A stretch of 64,000 nucleotides of DNA from CAWBRY01 sp963791295 (lineage in GTDB: Bacteria; Bacteroidota; Bacteroidia; Chitinophagales; Chitinophagaceae): the NCBI GenBank assembly GCA_963791295.1, contig CAWBRY010000001.1:1240001-1304000 (forward strand). Reading direction: 5' to 3'. The position numbers and the translations under genes were made by a program. The notes under the pieces were generated by a model. It was not told where the DNA came from. It saw nothing but the letters and a program-made list of their open reading frames with translations, and did no database searches. Shown one piece after another: positions 44,674-55,766 of the stretch. Each line of letters starts with the position of its first letter. Position 1 is the stretch's first letter.

Positions 44674-46006
44674 ATGCGCAACTCTTCTTTCTGGTGGATT
44701 CTCATCGGGTTTATGGTGTTGTTGGATTTTTATTTTTTCCAGGGTATCAAAGTGGTTTCACAATCCAGTAAGTCCAAGAACCAAAGTTATCATCGCTATC
44801 ATATATTGGGTCGTTTCAATTGCTGCTATCGTGACATTGTTAATACTTCCTTATCTGCAATTCGAGCACCAGGCAAAAGTTTTTCGAACGACCATTTTTG
44901 CCATCATCGCCGGTTTATTTTTCGCAAAGGTTATTGGCTCTGTATTCCTGTTGGTGGATGATCTGCGGCGGCTCATTCAGTGGATAGCCGGAAAATTCTT
45001 TTTTCCAATACAGAAGGGGAAACCATGCAGCAGGGCAACGGTATTTCCCGTTCCGTATTCCTAACCTGGGCAGGCATGATCGTCGGGTGGTGGATTGTTT
45101 GGATCATTGGTCTGGGGTTTTAGCAATAAATACCGTTATCAGGTGAGAAGGGTTAAGCTCCATTATCCGAACCTTCCGGAGCTTTCGAGGGATTGAAGAT
45201 CGTTCAGATCTCTGATATTCATTCCGGCAGCTTTACCAATAAAAAAGCGGTTATGCGAAGGGGTTCAGAAGATAGTTGATGAAAAACCCGACATCGTTTT
45301 TTTTACCGGCGACCTGGTGAATAACGTAGCGGACGAGATGCAAGAATATATGGATGTATTTGATCAAGATAACGGCTCCGATGGGAGTTTATTCAACACT
45401 GGGCAATCATGATTATGGAGATTATGTTCAATGGAATACTCCGGCAGGAAAAGCATGCTAATCTCGAATAAATTAAACAAGATCCATGCTCAACTTGGTA
45501 TGGCGATTGCTGATGAATGAACATGTGGTATTGGAAAGAAATCTATTCCGGGGAAGCTCACCTCAAACGGAGGAAAAGGAACTGAGAAAATTGCCGTGCT
45601 GGGTGTCGAAAACTGGAGTGCCATGGCCAGGTTTCCAAAGTATGGAGATCTGAGAAAAGCGCATGCAGGATCCGAAGCGTATCCGTTTAAGATATTGTTG
45701 AGTCATGATCCTTCTCATTGGAAGGCCGAAGTTTGTAAATCATTTCCCGATATCGATCTGATGCTGGCCGGACATACACATGGTATGCAGTTTGGAGTAG
45801 AGATTCCCGGATTTAAATGGAGTCCGGTCCAATATATTTATAAGGAGTGGGCGGGGCTATATGAAAAAAATACTTCTTGCCATGAGGCATCCAATGGAAA
45901 ACCAGGAAATGGACAGAAACTCTATGTGAACAGGGGATATGGGTTTATTGGTTATCCAGGAAGGGTGGGCATCTTGCCGGAAATCACCGTTTTAGAATTG
46001 GTTTGA
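44674..46006 (+). CDS. Membrane-anchored metallophosphoesterase, frameshifted
   Basis: Several frames join into a protein of about 440 residues. The N-terminus has membrane segments (WWILIGFMVLLDFYFF, AIVTLLILPYLQ, FAIIAGLFFAKVIGSVFLLV). The calcineurin-like domain shows LKIVQISDIHSGSF, DIVFFTGDLVNN, TLGNHDYGDYV, LLSHDPSHW and LMLAGHTHGMQFG, that is all metal ligands. This is the YkuE-like class. It could hydrolyse a membrane lipid phosphoester such as UDP-diacylglucosamine, but the substrate is not shown. At least six indels are needed to close the frame. Confidence 0.8.
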
Positions 46007-46029
46007 TCTTATTACTGACTAACTATCGA

Positions 46030-47149
46030 TATATTAAACTTTTATTTAGCCTCTTAGTCTTAAAACCTGCTCCGGAACTGCCAAGATGCTCTGAAAGCCC
46101 GAATACGACTGCCACATGATCAAAAAAGGATAGATAATCTTGGTCTTTCTTATGCAGGGACGAATGGGTTTATGCCAGCAAAACCCGTCCGATTCAGCCA
46201 GTTCCTACCAAGTGAAGAGATCAGCGATATCGATACCCTGGACTATGAATCATTGTTCCAGGACTTCGATGCGTTTATGGATTCGATCCTCTCGCCACAT
46301 AGCTATTTTCTCGCAAGTGTATCGGTCGGCAAAGGCTATTTCAATTTTGAAAGAAAAGGCATGCGCGGTCCTCGAAACATCGAAAAGGATAACTTATTCG
46401 CCAACTCTTGGTTATTTTGATCAAAGTGGCGTTGGCATTGAGTGCTATGGGTTATATTGTGAACGACAAGGCCAATATGAATTTTTATCAGTTTTCCATA
46501 TCGCCATCGTTCGATTATCTGCAAAATAAAGATTTTGCTACAGGATTTTCTTACTCGCGATACTTTACCAAGGATTCGTTACCTTTTTATACTTCTCCTC
46601 TGGAAAATGAATTGTATGCTTATTTTACCTATCGTAAATGGTGGATGAGCCCGAGTGTTTCGATGAGCTATGGATGGGGAAGCCGTTCCGATTATATGAA
46701 AAGAGAAGAACTGATTCAATCCCTTCGCTTGCGTCCCACGGGGCTTTACATATATCAATACCCGTGAGTCAGTCGCCGATTTTTCAATCATGGCTTCGGT
46801 TCGACATGATTTTTATTGGCTCGATGTACTGACTTATAATGACCATATCCGTTTCACTCCCCAGGTTTCTTTTACCAGCGGTACACAAAAATTTGGCTTT
46901 AATCAGTCGTCGGGGACCTATGCCACCACGCTGATCCGAACCGGCACCAATGTGCTGTTCAATACAGAAGATGTTTTCCTGGATGACCAGATCGATTTTC
47001 AACCATTATCGTTGACGATGTATTTCCGGGGCGAGTATTCGATTGGGAAATTTTTTATCCAACCTCAATTTATGATGGACTATTATTTCCCCTCTTCGAA
47101 TAATAATTTCAATTTGCTATTTTCCGTGAATGCCGGCTTTCTATTCTGA
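46030..47149 (+). CDS. Hypothetical outer-membrane-type beta-rich protein, frameshifted
   Basis: Fragments in three frames form one protein of about 370 residues. It begins with a possible signal segment near 46030 (LLFSLLVL), then DALKARIRLPHDQKR, SPHSYFLASVSVGKGYFN and a run of alternating aromatic strands (FYQFSISPSFDYL, YFTYRKWWMSPSVSMSYGWG, SFTSGTQKFGFNQSSG, YSIGKFFIQPQFMMDYYFP), ending in FSVNAGFLF with a terminal aromatic residue as in outer membrane barrels. I do not recognise a family. The exact start is uncertain. Confidence 0.55.
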
Positions 47150-47341
47150 TTTTTGAAAACCTTCACAACTTTCCCGCAATAATCAAAAGGAATTTATAGT
47201 TTTTAACACGCATATCCTTAATTGTCATCGCAGTTAAAAAATTTAACAGGCTCAACGGCTTACTGGCATTAAAATTGAATTTTCTTTACCTCCTGGAAAT
47301 CTTACGATAGTTGAAGGGTGTGGATCAAAAACTAAAAATAT

Positions 47342-47933
47342 ATGAAGACTAAAATTCACCGCATTATTGATCGCTGCATTGGCATTTTCACAAGCAATGA
47401 TGGCGCAGTTTCACATCGGATTAAAAGGTGGTGCCAACATCATCAAGGTAGATGGCAGATCATTTAAAGATGAATTCCGGTACGGATATCACCTCGGAGG
47501 TTTCGTGGAACTTGGGATTGGGAGATAAATTAAGCTTCCAACCTGAGGTATTGTTCAATCAGTACTCAACTACGGTTGACAGTAATTTCAACACATCTAT
47601 CAGAACGTTTTCAATCCTTCTTATCAAAGTAACGTAAAGCTGAATTATTTGTCGATTCCGCTCCTATTGAATTATAAATTGATCGGCCCACTTTCTATCC
47701 AGGCAGGTCCTCAATTCGTGTATCTGATCGATAAGAACAAAACCTTGCTGGAGAATGGCGGTAATGCTTTTAAGAACGGAGATTTTTCAATGCTGGCCGG
47801 TGCACAATTAAAATTGAGCGCTATTGCGTGTAACCGGCCGCTATGTGATCGGATTAAATAATATCAATGACATCGATAACCAGGACAAATGGAAATATCA
47901 GGGTTTCAGTTATCCCTTGGATTGGCCTTATAG
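47342..47933 (+). CDS. Porin family / PorT-like outer membrane beta-barrel protein, frameshifted
   Basis: After correcting about four indels the protein has about 195 residues with a signal peptide (LLIAALAFSQAMMAQ). The barrel is marked by FHIGLKGGANIIKVDG, YGYHLGGFVELGIGDKLSFQPEVLFNQ, LSIPLLLNYKLIGPLSIQAGPQ and a final FQLSLGLAL. This is the outer membrane beta-barrel (OMP_b-brl_2) pattern. It ends with TAG at 47931, followed by a strong terminator. Confidence 0.75.
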
Positions 47934-47953
47934 AATTCATTTATCTATGAATC

Positions 47954-47983
47954 AAATCCCTTCCTTTCGAAGGGATTTTTTTT
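47954..47983 (+). terminator. Intrinsic terminator after the porin-like gene
   Basis: AAATCCCTTC (47954-47963), CTTTC loop, GAAGGGATTT (47969-47978), then TTTTT. A perfect 10-bp stem with a T-run. Confidence 0.88.
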
Positions 47984-48143
47984 CGCCCTTGAGTCGTTGG
48001 GCCTGGAAAACTTGGCAGCGAAGAACTACTCTTTTTTCCGACGTGGAATATTTTTTTTATCACCTAATCCATTAAGGGATACCCAAATGTGAGGGTTTTT
48101 GACTTTTCAATTCAATTCTTCCCCATTCCAGCGGGCACGATAC

Positions 48144-48173
48144 TTGACTACTATTTATTCCTTTGTATTTTTG
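48144..48173 (+). promoter_or_regulatory. Complete -33/-7 promoter of lon
   Basis: TTG at 48144-48146 and TATTTTTG at 48166-48173 are separated by 19 bp, the expected spacing for Bacteroidota promoters. The leader to the TTG start at 48226 would be about 46 bases. Confidence 0.65.
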
Positions 48174-48225
48174 CCCTTGCGGCCCTGCCGTGACAGATTG
48201 TCTAAACTAAGATTGGTAATGACTT

Positions 48226-50631
48226 TTGAAAAATATTATCCAGCGCTCCGAAGACGAGATGGATTTTTTGCCTATTATTCCCCTGAATGAATCCGACCAG
48301 GAAGATACTGATGGGATCGATGTTCCGGCCCATATCCCCTTGCTTCCCCTACGCAATACGGTGCTTTTTCCCGGTGTGGTGCTTCCGATCACTGTCGGCC
48401 GGGATAAAAGCATCAAGGCAGTCAACGATGCGTATAAAGCTGATAAGCTGATTGGGGTGGTTGCACAAAAAGACAGCAACATTGAAGATCCCGGAATTAC
48501 AGACCTGGAGGATATCGGTACCATTGCCAAGATTGTGAAGCTGATTAAGATGCCGGATGGGGGAACTACCATCATCATCCAGGGGAAAAGCCGATTCATG
48601 ATCGAAGCGATTATTGAAGAGGAACCTTATTTCAAAGCAAAGATCAGAAAACTGGAAGAAGAGGAATCGCCCAAAGACGCCAACTTTGATGCTTACATCG
48701 CAACGATTAAAGATCTGGCGACTGAAATTGTACAGCTTTCTCCCAATATCCCAACCGAAGCGTCGATCATACTTCGCAATATCGAAAACCCTTCCTTCCT
48801 CATCCATTTTGTTTCCAGTAACCTCAATACTGACATTAAAGACAAGCAACGTTTGCTGGAATTGAATCAGATCCGGCAGCGGGCAGACCTGCTGATGCAA
48901 TTATTGCAAAAGGAATTGCAGTTTGCAGAGTTGAAAAATAAAGTAACGACGAAGACAAGGACAGAACTGGATAAGCAGCAACGGGAATATTTCCTTCAAC
49001 AGCAAATGAAGAGTATTAAGGACGAATTGGGAGGTGATAGCTAATACGCAGGAGATAAAAGAGATGCAGAAGAAAGGCGATGCAAAAAAATGGCCGGCGA
49101 CTGCGAAAGAACTTTTCAAGAAAGGAATTGAGAAACTGGAAAGGATGCATCCCAGCACGCCTGATTTTTCTGTTGTATATAATCACCTCGACCTGATGCT
49201 GGAACTTCCCTGGGAAGAATATACCGAGGATCGGTATGATCTGAAGAAAGCCAAGAAAGACGCTGGACATTGATCATTATGGGATGCATAAGATCAAAGA
49301 AAGGATTTTGGAATATCTGGCCGTACTTAAATTGAAGGGCGATATGAAAAGCCCGATACTTTGTTTCGTTGGTCCTCCGGGAATAGGCAAGACCTCGCTT
49401 GGCAGGAGCATTGCCAATGCGATTGGAAGAAAATATGTGCGGTTGAGCCTGGGCGGCTTGCACGATGAAAGCGAGATCCGCGGCCACCGGAAGACCTACA
49501 TCGGCGCTATGCCTGGCAGGATTTTGCAATCCATCCGAAAGGTAAAGATCATCCAATCCGGTGATGATCCTGGATGAGATCGATAAGGTGGGAAATGATT
49601 TTCGCGGTGATCCCAGCAGTGCACTTGCTGGAAGTACTGGATCCCGAACAGAATCATACTTTCTATGATAACTACCTGGAAATGGAGTATGACCTGAGTA
49701 AAGTATTATTCATTGCGACGGCCAATAATGTTCAGAACATTCAGCCGGCATTGCGAGACAGACTGGAAATCATCGACCTGAGTGGATATGCTGTCGAAGA
49801 AAAAATTGAGATTGCGAAGCGTCACTTTGTTCCCCGGCAGAAAGACTTGCATGGTTTGAAAAGCAGCAATTTCAAGATCAAATGATAAAGTATTGGAAAA
49901 GATTATCCAGGATTACACCCGGGAAAGCGGGGTACGCGAATTGGAAAGGCAATTGGCTTCTATCATGCGATACCAGGCAAAGCAATGGCAATGAAAGGGA
50001 AGATTAAAATCATCCATGACCGTACACGACATAGAAAGATTAATTGGCAAACCAAGATATAGCAATGAAATCTATAAAACCGCGAATATGGCTGGTGTTG
50101 CGATCGGATTGGCCTGGACCTATGTGGGAGGGGAAATCTTATTTATCGAAACAAGCCTGAGCGATGGCAAAGGAGAATTGAAATTAACCGGCAATCTGGG
50201 TAATGTGATGAAAGAAAGTGCGAGCACGGCTTTGACTTATCTTCAATCCAATGCAAAAAAATACGATCTGGATTCGGTTCTCTTTGAAAAGAAAAACATT
50301 CATATTCACGTACCGGAGGGAGCCGTTCCGAAAGATGGCCCCAGCGCCGGAATCACTATGATGACTGCTATCAGCTTCAGCGCTCACAGGAAAAAGAGTA
50401 AAACCGTTTCTCGCCATGACGGGAGAGATCACTTTGCGAGGACAGGTGCTGCCTGTCGGAGGCATCAAGGAAAAAGTGTTGGCAGCAAAACGTGCAGGTA
50501 TGAAAGAAATTATTCTCTGCTGGCAAAATGAAAAGGATGTGGATGAGATAGAATCAGAGTTCATCAGAGGAATTAAATTCCACTATGTGAAAACGATGAA
50601 CCAGGTGATTGATCTGGCGCTGATCGAATAA
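48226..50631 (+). CDS. lon: ATP-dependent protease La, frameshifted
   Basis: About 800 residues across six frame fragments. The LON N-terminal domain opens with LPLRNTVLFPGVVLPITVGR. The AAA+ part has Walker A GPPGIGKTSLG, Walker B VMILDEIDKVGNDFRG, and LIEYLE-like helices; the sensor region reads FIATANNVQNIQPALRDRLE. The protease domain has the catalytic Ser in PKDGPSAGITMMTA and Lys in GIKEKVLAAKRAG. All functional residues are present, so the breaks are most likely sequencing errors. The start is TTG 48226 or ATG near 48259. Lon degrades misfolded and regulatory proteins. Confidence 0.92.
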
Positions 50632-50639
50632 AGTAATAC

Positions 50640-52012
50640 AACACTCTCTCGGTAGCAGGAATTTGCTTTTTCATTTCGATCGTAAAATAGTTTTTCATTT
50701 CTTCTTCAAATCGTTGTTCGTGTAGTCTGTATAAATGTCTTTTTTCTGCTGCAACATTTCCTGCACTTTAGGATCTGTTTTTGGAACGAATTCGATGATC
50801 AGGAAGCGGGTCAATCCCGCAAATAATTTCGCAATAAGTCGTAAAGAAATATTTTTTCCAATAGCCAGGTGATGTATCAAAGCAAGAGCCAGCACCATGT
50901 CAACACGAAGCCGTGAGAGAAAAGAATCTCTTTCTTTATTATTGACTCCAATTGCCGGAGAAGGATTCGCAAAGTCCATGATCAGCGGCTGAATATTTTT
51001 TTCACCGTTATTCCTGATTTGATGGTAAAGATTATTGATACAAACAGGATCGAGGTCGGCCGCAATCACCTGGATCTTTCTCTCAGAAAGAAAGCGTGAA
51101 AACTCGCCTTCATTTGCACCCAGGTCAGCAGCTAAAGAAATGGGGCCTGATTTATCCATCCATTCCTGGATGATATTTTTCTTTTGCTCTAAGTAGTCAT
51201 TCCGTTGTGATGCTTCCTCATAATATTCCGACCAGGTTGTTTGTTGATCAGGAGCCTTCAATTGATGGAGGAGTATTTCCAGGCTTTGCACAGGTTAAGT
51301 AGTTTTTGTTTGGAGAATTTTATCTTCCTTTTTTCCCCGGCTTTTTTTTTTTGCTATGCCTCCATGCAATCTGATATGTAGATAGGTATGAAGAGAGAAT
51401 CGGCTTCTCCACGGAAGGAATGATTTGGCGATGGATAGAGGAATTCCGTTCGGGTATGCGAGCGATAATCGTTGTAAGGATTCTTACTATAATGCATCAA
51501 CACCAGCGGCGAAAGAAAACATTCGCAAATTGCCGGTAAGCGATCCAGGGATCTTCTTCCCGGTATATTTTCAAAGGAGAGTGTATCAATAAAGACGAGC
51601 TTTCCCTTATGCCATTGAACATTATAAGGAGTGGCATCCTTCAATACAAGTCCGAAATTCAAAGCTTCTTTCAGCAAATCAAGCGTGAGCAAAGCCGCAT
51701 CTTTCAGCATATCGAACGACCATTCATAAGGATAGCTGATAAAGTGGAGTCTTTTCCGGCTTCAGGGTCAGATACCATCCGGTTGAACCGGTCAGGTTTT
51801 GCTGGATGGTTTCATGAGGAACGAGCAATCCCTTTATCACCATGGATTGATAGCATCCGCTGCTGATGAAAAGATCAAAGTCGTTCGCTGAAAACCTTAT
51901 TGACTTGCCGTGTAAAGATGCCCTTCCTTCTCAAAAATAAACCCGAGGGATCGCGATAGGAGGATGAGTGAGTAGGCAACGGTAAGTTGACATCAGGCCT
52001 GTGGGTTATCAT
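50640..52012 (-). CDS. NoeA-like SAM-dependent methyltransferase, frameshifted
   Basis: About 445 residues. It starts at ATG 52012 (MITHRPDVNLPLP) with DPSGFIFEKEGHLYRQVNK. The middle part LVLKDATPYNVQWHKGKLVFIDTLSFE has the kinase-like signature seen at the front of this family; the class I methyltransferase part has AADLGANEGEFSRFLS, VIAADLDP and LALALIHHLAIG. The end is uncertain (about 50640-50695) because another indel falls near it. NoeA-type enzymes occur in nodulation and envelope polysaccharide loci. It overlaps the 50-residue gene upstream by ATGA, which indicates translational coupling. Confidence 0.75.
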
Positions 52013-52161
52013 TGTCGGCTTTTTTCCGAACGAGTGAAAATGGATTTCACATATATGCGAACGTTCCGGAAGAAAAAACCAACTCCCAATACTGCTGCGA
52101 TAATCACCTGTACGAGATAACTCCCGCTTCCCGGATCAATGTACAAAAGCCAATGATGCAT
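52009..52161 (-). CDS. 50-residue membrane peptide (YIDPGSGS family)
   Basis: ATG 52161 to TGA 52009 encodes 50 residues beginning MHHWLLYIDPGSGSYLVQ, followed by a helix (VIIAAVLGVGFFF) and a basic tail (RNVRIYVKSIFTRSEKSRQ). The ATG overlaps the stop of the M42 gene (TGATG) and the stop overlaps the start of the methyltransferase gene (ATGA). No indel is needed. Small proteins with the YIDPG(S/T)GS start occur beside NoeA-like methyltransferases; the role is unknown. Its conserved position in the overlapping chain is the main support. Confidence 0.75.
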   Translation of the reverse strand: MHHWLLYIDPGSGSYLVQVIIAAVLGVGFFFRNVRIYVKSIFTRSEKSRQ

Positions 52162-53274
52162 CAGATATATTTTAGATTTGTATTAGGCGACAAAATTAAC
52201 AAAGTTTCATACATCATCCTGATCGTATTTTCAATATCATCCCGGTGCAGCATTTCTACCGTGGTATGCATATAACGCAAAGGAATGGAAATCAGGACGG
52301 AAGGGCAACCATCGTTGGCGTACGCAAAAGAATCGGTATCCGTTCCCGTACTCCGGCTCAAAGCTCTCCATTGGACGGGAATTTTATTATCGGCTGCCAC
52401 TTTTTCCACCAATCGCCAACAGCTTATTATGGATGGCCGGGGCATAGGAAAGGACGGGGCCTTTTCCGCATTGTACTTCTCCCTCAATAAATTTATTGAT
52501 CATGGGAGTGGTGGTATCATGAGTTACATCTGTAACGATCGCAATATTAGGCTTGATCCTGCGGGCAATCATTTCAGCGCCCCGCAATCCAATTTCTTCC
52601 TGAACGGCATTCACCACATATAAGCCGAAATGGAAGTTTCTTCTTGTTTTCCTTGAGCAATCTCGCCACTTCTGCGATCATGATAACCGCCGATCCGGTT
52701 ATCAAAGGCACGGCCAATAAAATTATTATTCGCCAGTTCATCAAACCCTCCGTATAGGTCACCACGGCTCCAATATGAATGCCAAGTGCCTCTACTTCTT
52801 TGCGGTTTCTTGCGCCGCAATCCAGCCAAAGATTTTCGATCTTGGGCAGGGTATTCTTTTTGGTCCGGATTCCGGAACGGGTATGAATTGCCGGCCATCC
52901 AAAAACCGCTTTTACCGTCCCTTTTTTGCCATGAATGATAACCCGCTGAGCCGGGGCGATCACGGGATCGACTCCGCCATTTCTTTTCACATACATCAAT
53001 CCTTCTGGCGTAACATAATTGACAAACCAACTGATCTCATCGGCATGCGCTTCAATAACCACTTTGAATGGAAGATTGGCATTGATGACTCCAACGGCCG
53101 TTCCATAGGGATCTGTGAATTGAGAATCCACATAAGGTTTTAAGATATTCAAGCCACAACCGCTGGCCCCTGTGATTCAAATCCAACAGGTGAAGGGTTA
53201 TTTATATAATTACGAAAGAATTCCATGCCTTTGTCAGTAATGATCGATTTTTTTGATTTTATTGCTTTCGCCAT
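52161..53274 (-). CDS. M42 family glutamyl aminopeptidase/deblocking enzyme, frameshifted
   Basis: About 370 residues from ATG 53274 (MAKAIKSKK). Metal and active-site segments are readable in several frames: VVIEAHADEISWFVNYV, NNNFIGRAFDNRIGG, AVQEEIGLRGAEM, AIVTDVTHDT and STGTDTDSFAY. This matches M42 peptidases, large tetrahedral aminopeptidases that trim peptides. It needs about four corrections. It overlaps the 50-residue gene by 1 bp. Confidence 0.82.
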
Positions 53275-53283
53275 AAAGAATTA

Positions 53284-54172
53284 TTAATTGGTAAAAATAA
53301 TTAAATGCCGGGGATCAACAGTGATGAATGCGGGAAGTGCCATGAGTCCATCCAATACCAAATAATAAAACACATCGGAAAAATTTCGTTGCGAATAGTT
53401 GAACAGGAAAGCAAGGATGATTCCCGGCAATGCCAACAGAGCCAACACTGACACACATAGAATAATTAAAATGCAGCAGGCAGCAGAGTGGCAACCGCGA
53501 AGATGATAAGGGAAGCAAGTAAACAGGTAAAGGATCCCGCGTTGATCGAGATAGGTGATGAGGCTGCGGATGCCATTGGCTTTATCATCTTCGCGGTCGC
53601 GACAATCAAACAGGATACAGATTGCATAGATCAGGAAAAACCTGCTGATGAAAAAATAAAAAAATGAAATCTGTCCACGTCTCACGGGAAAGGATAACCG
53701 GTAATATCGGTGGTCACATAAGTCCATACAAACGCCAGGAAGATCGTTTTTCCCGAACGCGACTTTGCGCAGGGCGCGAAACAAGGGATGCGGAATTTTT
53801 GGCGCGGAATATAAAAAGGTCACAACGGCCGAGAACAGCCAACCAATGCCAGTAGGGCAACAATTGAAAAAAGAAAATGCCGGCGCCAATGAGACCGATA
53901 AAAAACAAAATCGTGTGGGCTATGCGGTTAGGTATTCAACCAATCCATACGTCGAGATGGAAAAACTGAATGGGAAGTCAGCTGCCAATGAAAACTATAG
54001 CTGCAAAGGGTGGAAAAGAGAACGAAAAACAGGAATGAATTATTGGTGGGGGCATTCAACAATAGTTGATAGGTCTGAATGACCATGGCAACGGCACAGC
54101 CGACAATAAAGAGATTACTGTAGACTAAAAAATAAAAGAAATTTTTGAAAAAGTTTCAATGGTCAGACTCAT
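53284..54172 (-). CDS. UbiA-like prenyltransferase family membrane protein, frameshifted
   Basis: About 290 residues from ATG 54172 (MSLTIETFSKISF), with about eight helices. The second aspartate-rich motif is visible as DCRDREDDKANGIRS; the first usual motif (NxxxDxxxD) is not seen, and WLEYTNRIAHTILFF lies in its place. So this is a divergent UbiA family protein, as reported often in Chitinophagaceae genomes; prenyl transfer is unproven. It overlaps the lipoprotein gene upstream by ATGA and ends 10 bp ahead of the M42 gene. Confidence 0.68.
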
Positions 54173-54631
54173 GGTTTGATAAGCCTTATTTTTTCAGATT
54201 CGCTATAGTTGCTGACGATGTGCGGCTTTATCTTATCAAGGAGCAATAAACCCAAAGTAGCGGTTGTATCGCGTTCAGACACGCCCGGCAAAGGAGACAA
54301 TATCCGGCCAGTTGTTCGTATTGTATTCAAAGGTCACATTCGAGGTCGGCCCTGGCTGGGTGCCAACAGGCAGTCTTAGGTTGGATAACTATATCGAAAG
54401 GTATCATTCAGAGTTGGCGGTATCGCCTTCATACCATTTATATACGATTAATACGGAATCGATGTCGCCCTGATCATCCGAAAATCGGGACTTCAGATTG
54501 ACAATATCGCCATCGTGACGGTGTTCGGTGAAATCGATTTAACGGTAACCTGAGGTTCTGTTGTAAATTTATCTTTTTTACATTTTGTAAGGATCAATGG
54601 CGAAAGCTACCAGGGCAGGAATAGATTTCAT
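54169..54631 (-). CDS. Hypothetical lipoprotein, frameshifted
   Basis: About 150 residues from ATG 54631. The signal KSIPALVAFAI is followed (after one correction) by a cysteine in SLTKCKKDKF, a lipobox. The body has VTMGDIVNLKSRFSDDQGDIDSVLIVYKWYEGD and TLRLPVGTQPGPTSNVTFEYN, a beta-rich secreted fold seen in Bacteroidota lipoproteins. Function unknown. It heads the five-gene chain and overlaps the UbiA-like gene by ATGA. Confidence 0.62.
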
Positions 54632-54640
54632 TATTGCAAT

Positions 54641-55715
54641 TTGAGTGAAAACAAATTTACAGTTTTTTATTATACAATTCCGGGGATGGGGCGTGAATGG
54701 AATGATAAAATTTTACGCGTAAATGAAGTCAGTTTGAAGCACTGGCGCTTGAAATTTTCAGGTTTCAATACCAACACAATCCCGTTTATCGACAGTATGT
54801 CGATGCAGTTGAATAGTCGATCCTGGCTACTATTCAAAGTATCAGGCACAATTCCGTTCCTGCCGATAGGGTTTTTCCGGTCTCACGAAGTGAAGACAAC
54901 CGATTTCCAACCCGAGTGCAATATTTGAAAGTAGCGGAATACCAGTGGGTCGAATGTAAGCCGGCATTTCATCAAGGATCTTTCCTGGTATGAAAGAAGT
55001 TTTCTGAGAATTTTCGAATTTATTTTATGGACAATGTAAAAGATTATTGCATCATTGGGTTGTTGCCATCTTATCTGGAAAGAAAGAATTCTTCGCTGGT
55101 GTATATGACCGATAAGTTGATCGATGCGAGCGGGCATCAAATACAGTGGAATTTATCTCGAATGAATATTGCAAAGCTTGAACATGTATTAAAGGAATTA
55201 GAACAAGAGCACCAAACAGACATGGCTGATAGGTGTCAGCTTTGCTTTGCTGGACTTAGCTGAACAATTATTCGATCGATCGTGATATGCTTGTATTGAA
55301 TCGGACAATTGTTGATGGAAACGGGAGGAATGAAAGGCAGGAAGGAAGAGATGATCAGGCGGAAGTGCATGATCCTGAAAAAAGCTTTTCCAGTCGGGAG
55401 TATTCATTCGGAATATGGAATGACGGAGCTTCTATCGCAGGCCTATTCAAGCCGGAGAAGGATTTTTCAATGTCCTCCATGGATGAAGGTGTCTTGCCAG
55501 GGATGAGGAAGATCCGTTCAGGCGATGCGTATCCCGGAACGTCGAAAGGGATACTCAATCCGGTGGCCAATAAATATTATTGACCTTGCAAATGTTTATT
55601 CCTGTTCTTTCATCGCCACCGATGATATAGGGCGCTATATCCTGATGGAAGATTTGAAGTGCTTGGGCGGATGGATGGAAGCGATCTGCGAGGTTGCAGC
55701 CTCATGGTTGTGTAG
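54641..55715 (+). CDS. LuxE-like acyl-protein synthetase/acyltransferase, frameshifted
   Basis: About 340 residues in four frames: FEALALEIFRFQYQHNPVYRQYV, IPFLPIGFFRSHEVKTTDF, KDYCIIGLLPSYLERKNSSLVYM, HSEYGMTELLSQAYS and IATDDIGR. These match the LuxE/PaaK adenylate-forming family, which activates or transfers acyl groups. It is divergent from the lipoprotein operon by only about 10-55 bp and convergent with the LytTR gene. The start is uncertain (TTG 54641 or ATG 54686). Confidence 0.72.
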
Positions 55716-55733
55716 ACTTTGAAGATTGACATT

Positions 55734-55750
55734 CCTCTCAATTGGAGAGG
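55734..55750. terminator. Hairpin between convergent genes with repeat-like 3' part
   Basis: CCTCTC (55734-55739), AATTG loop, GAGAGG (55745-55750), followed by GGGCTGGGAGTGAGGG. The second half resembles the GGAGAGGGGCTGGGGTGAGG intergenic element that I recall as frequent in this phylum. It separates the LuxE-like and LytTR genes. Confidence 0.5.
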
Positions 55751-55766
55751 GGGCTGGGAGTGAGGG

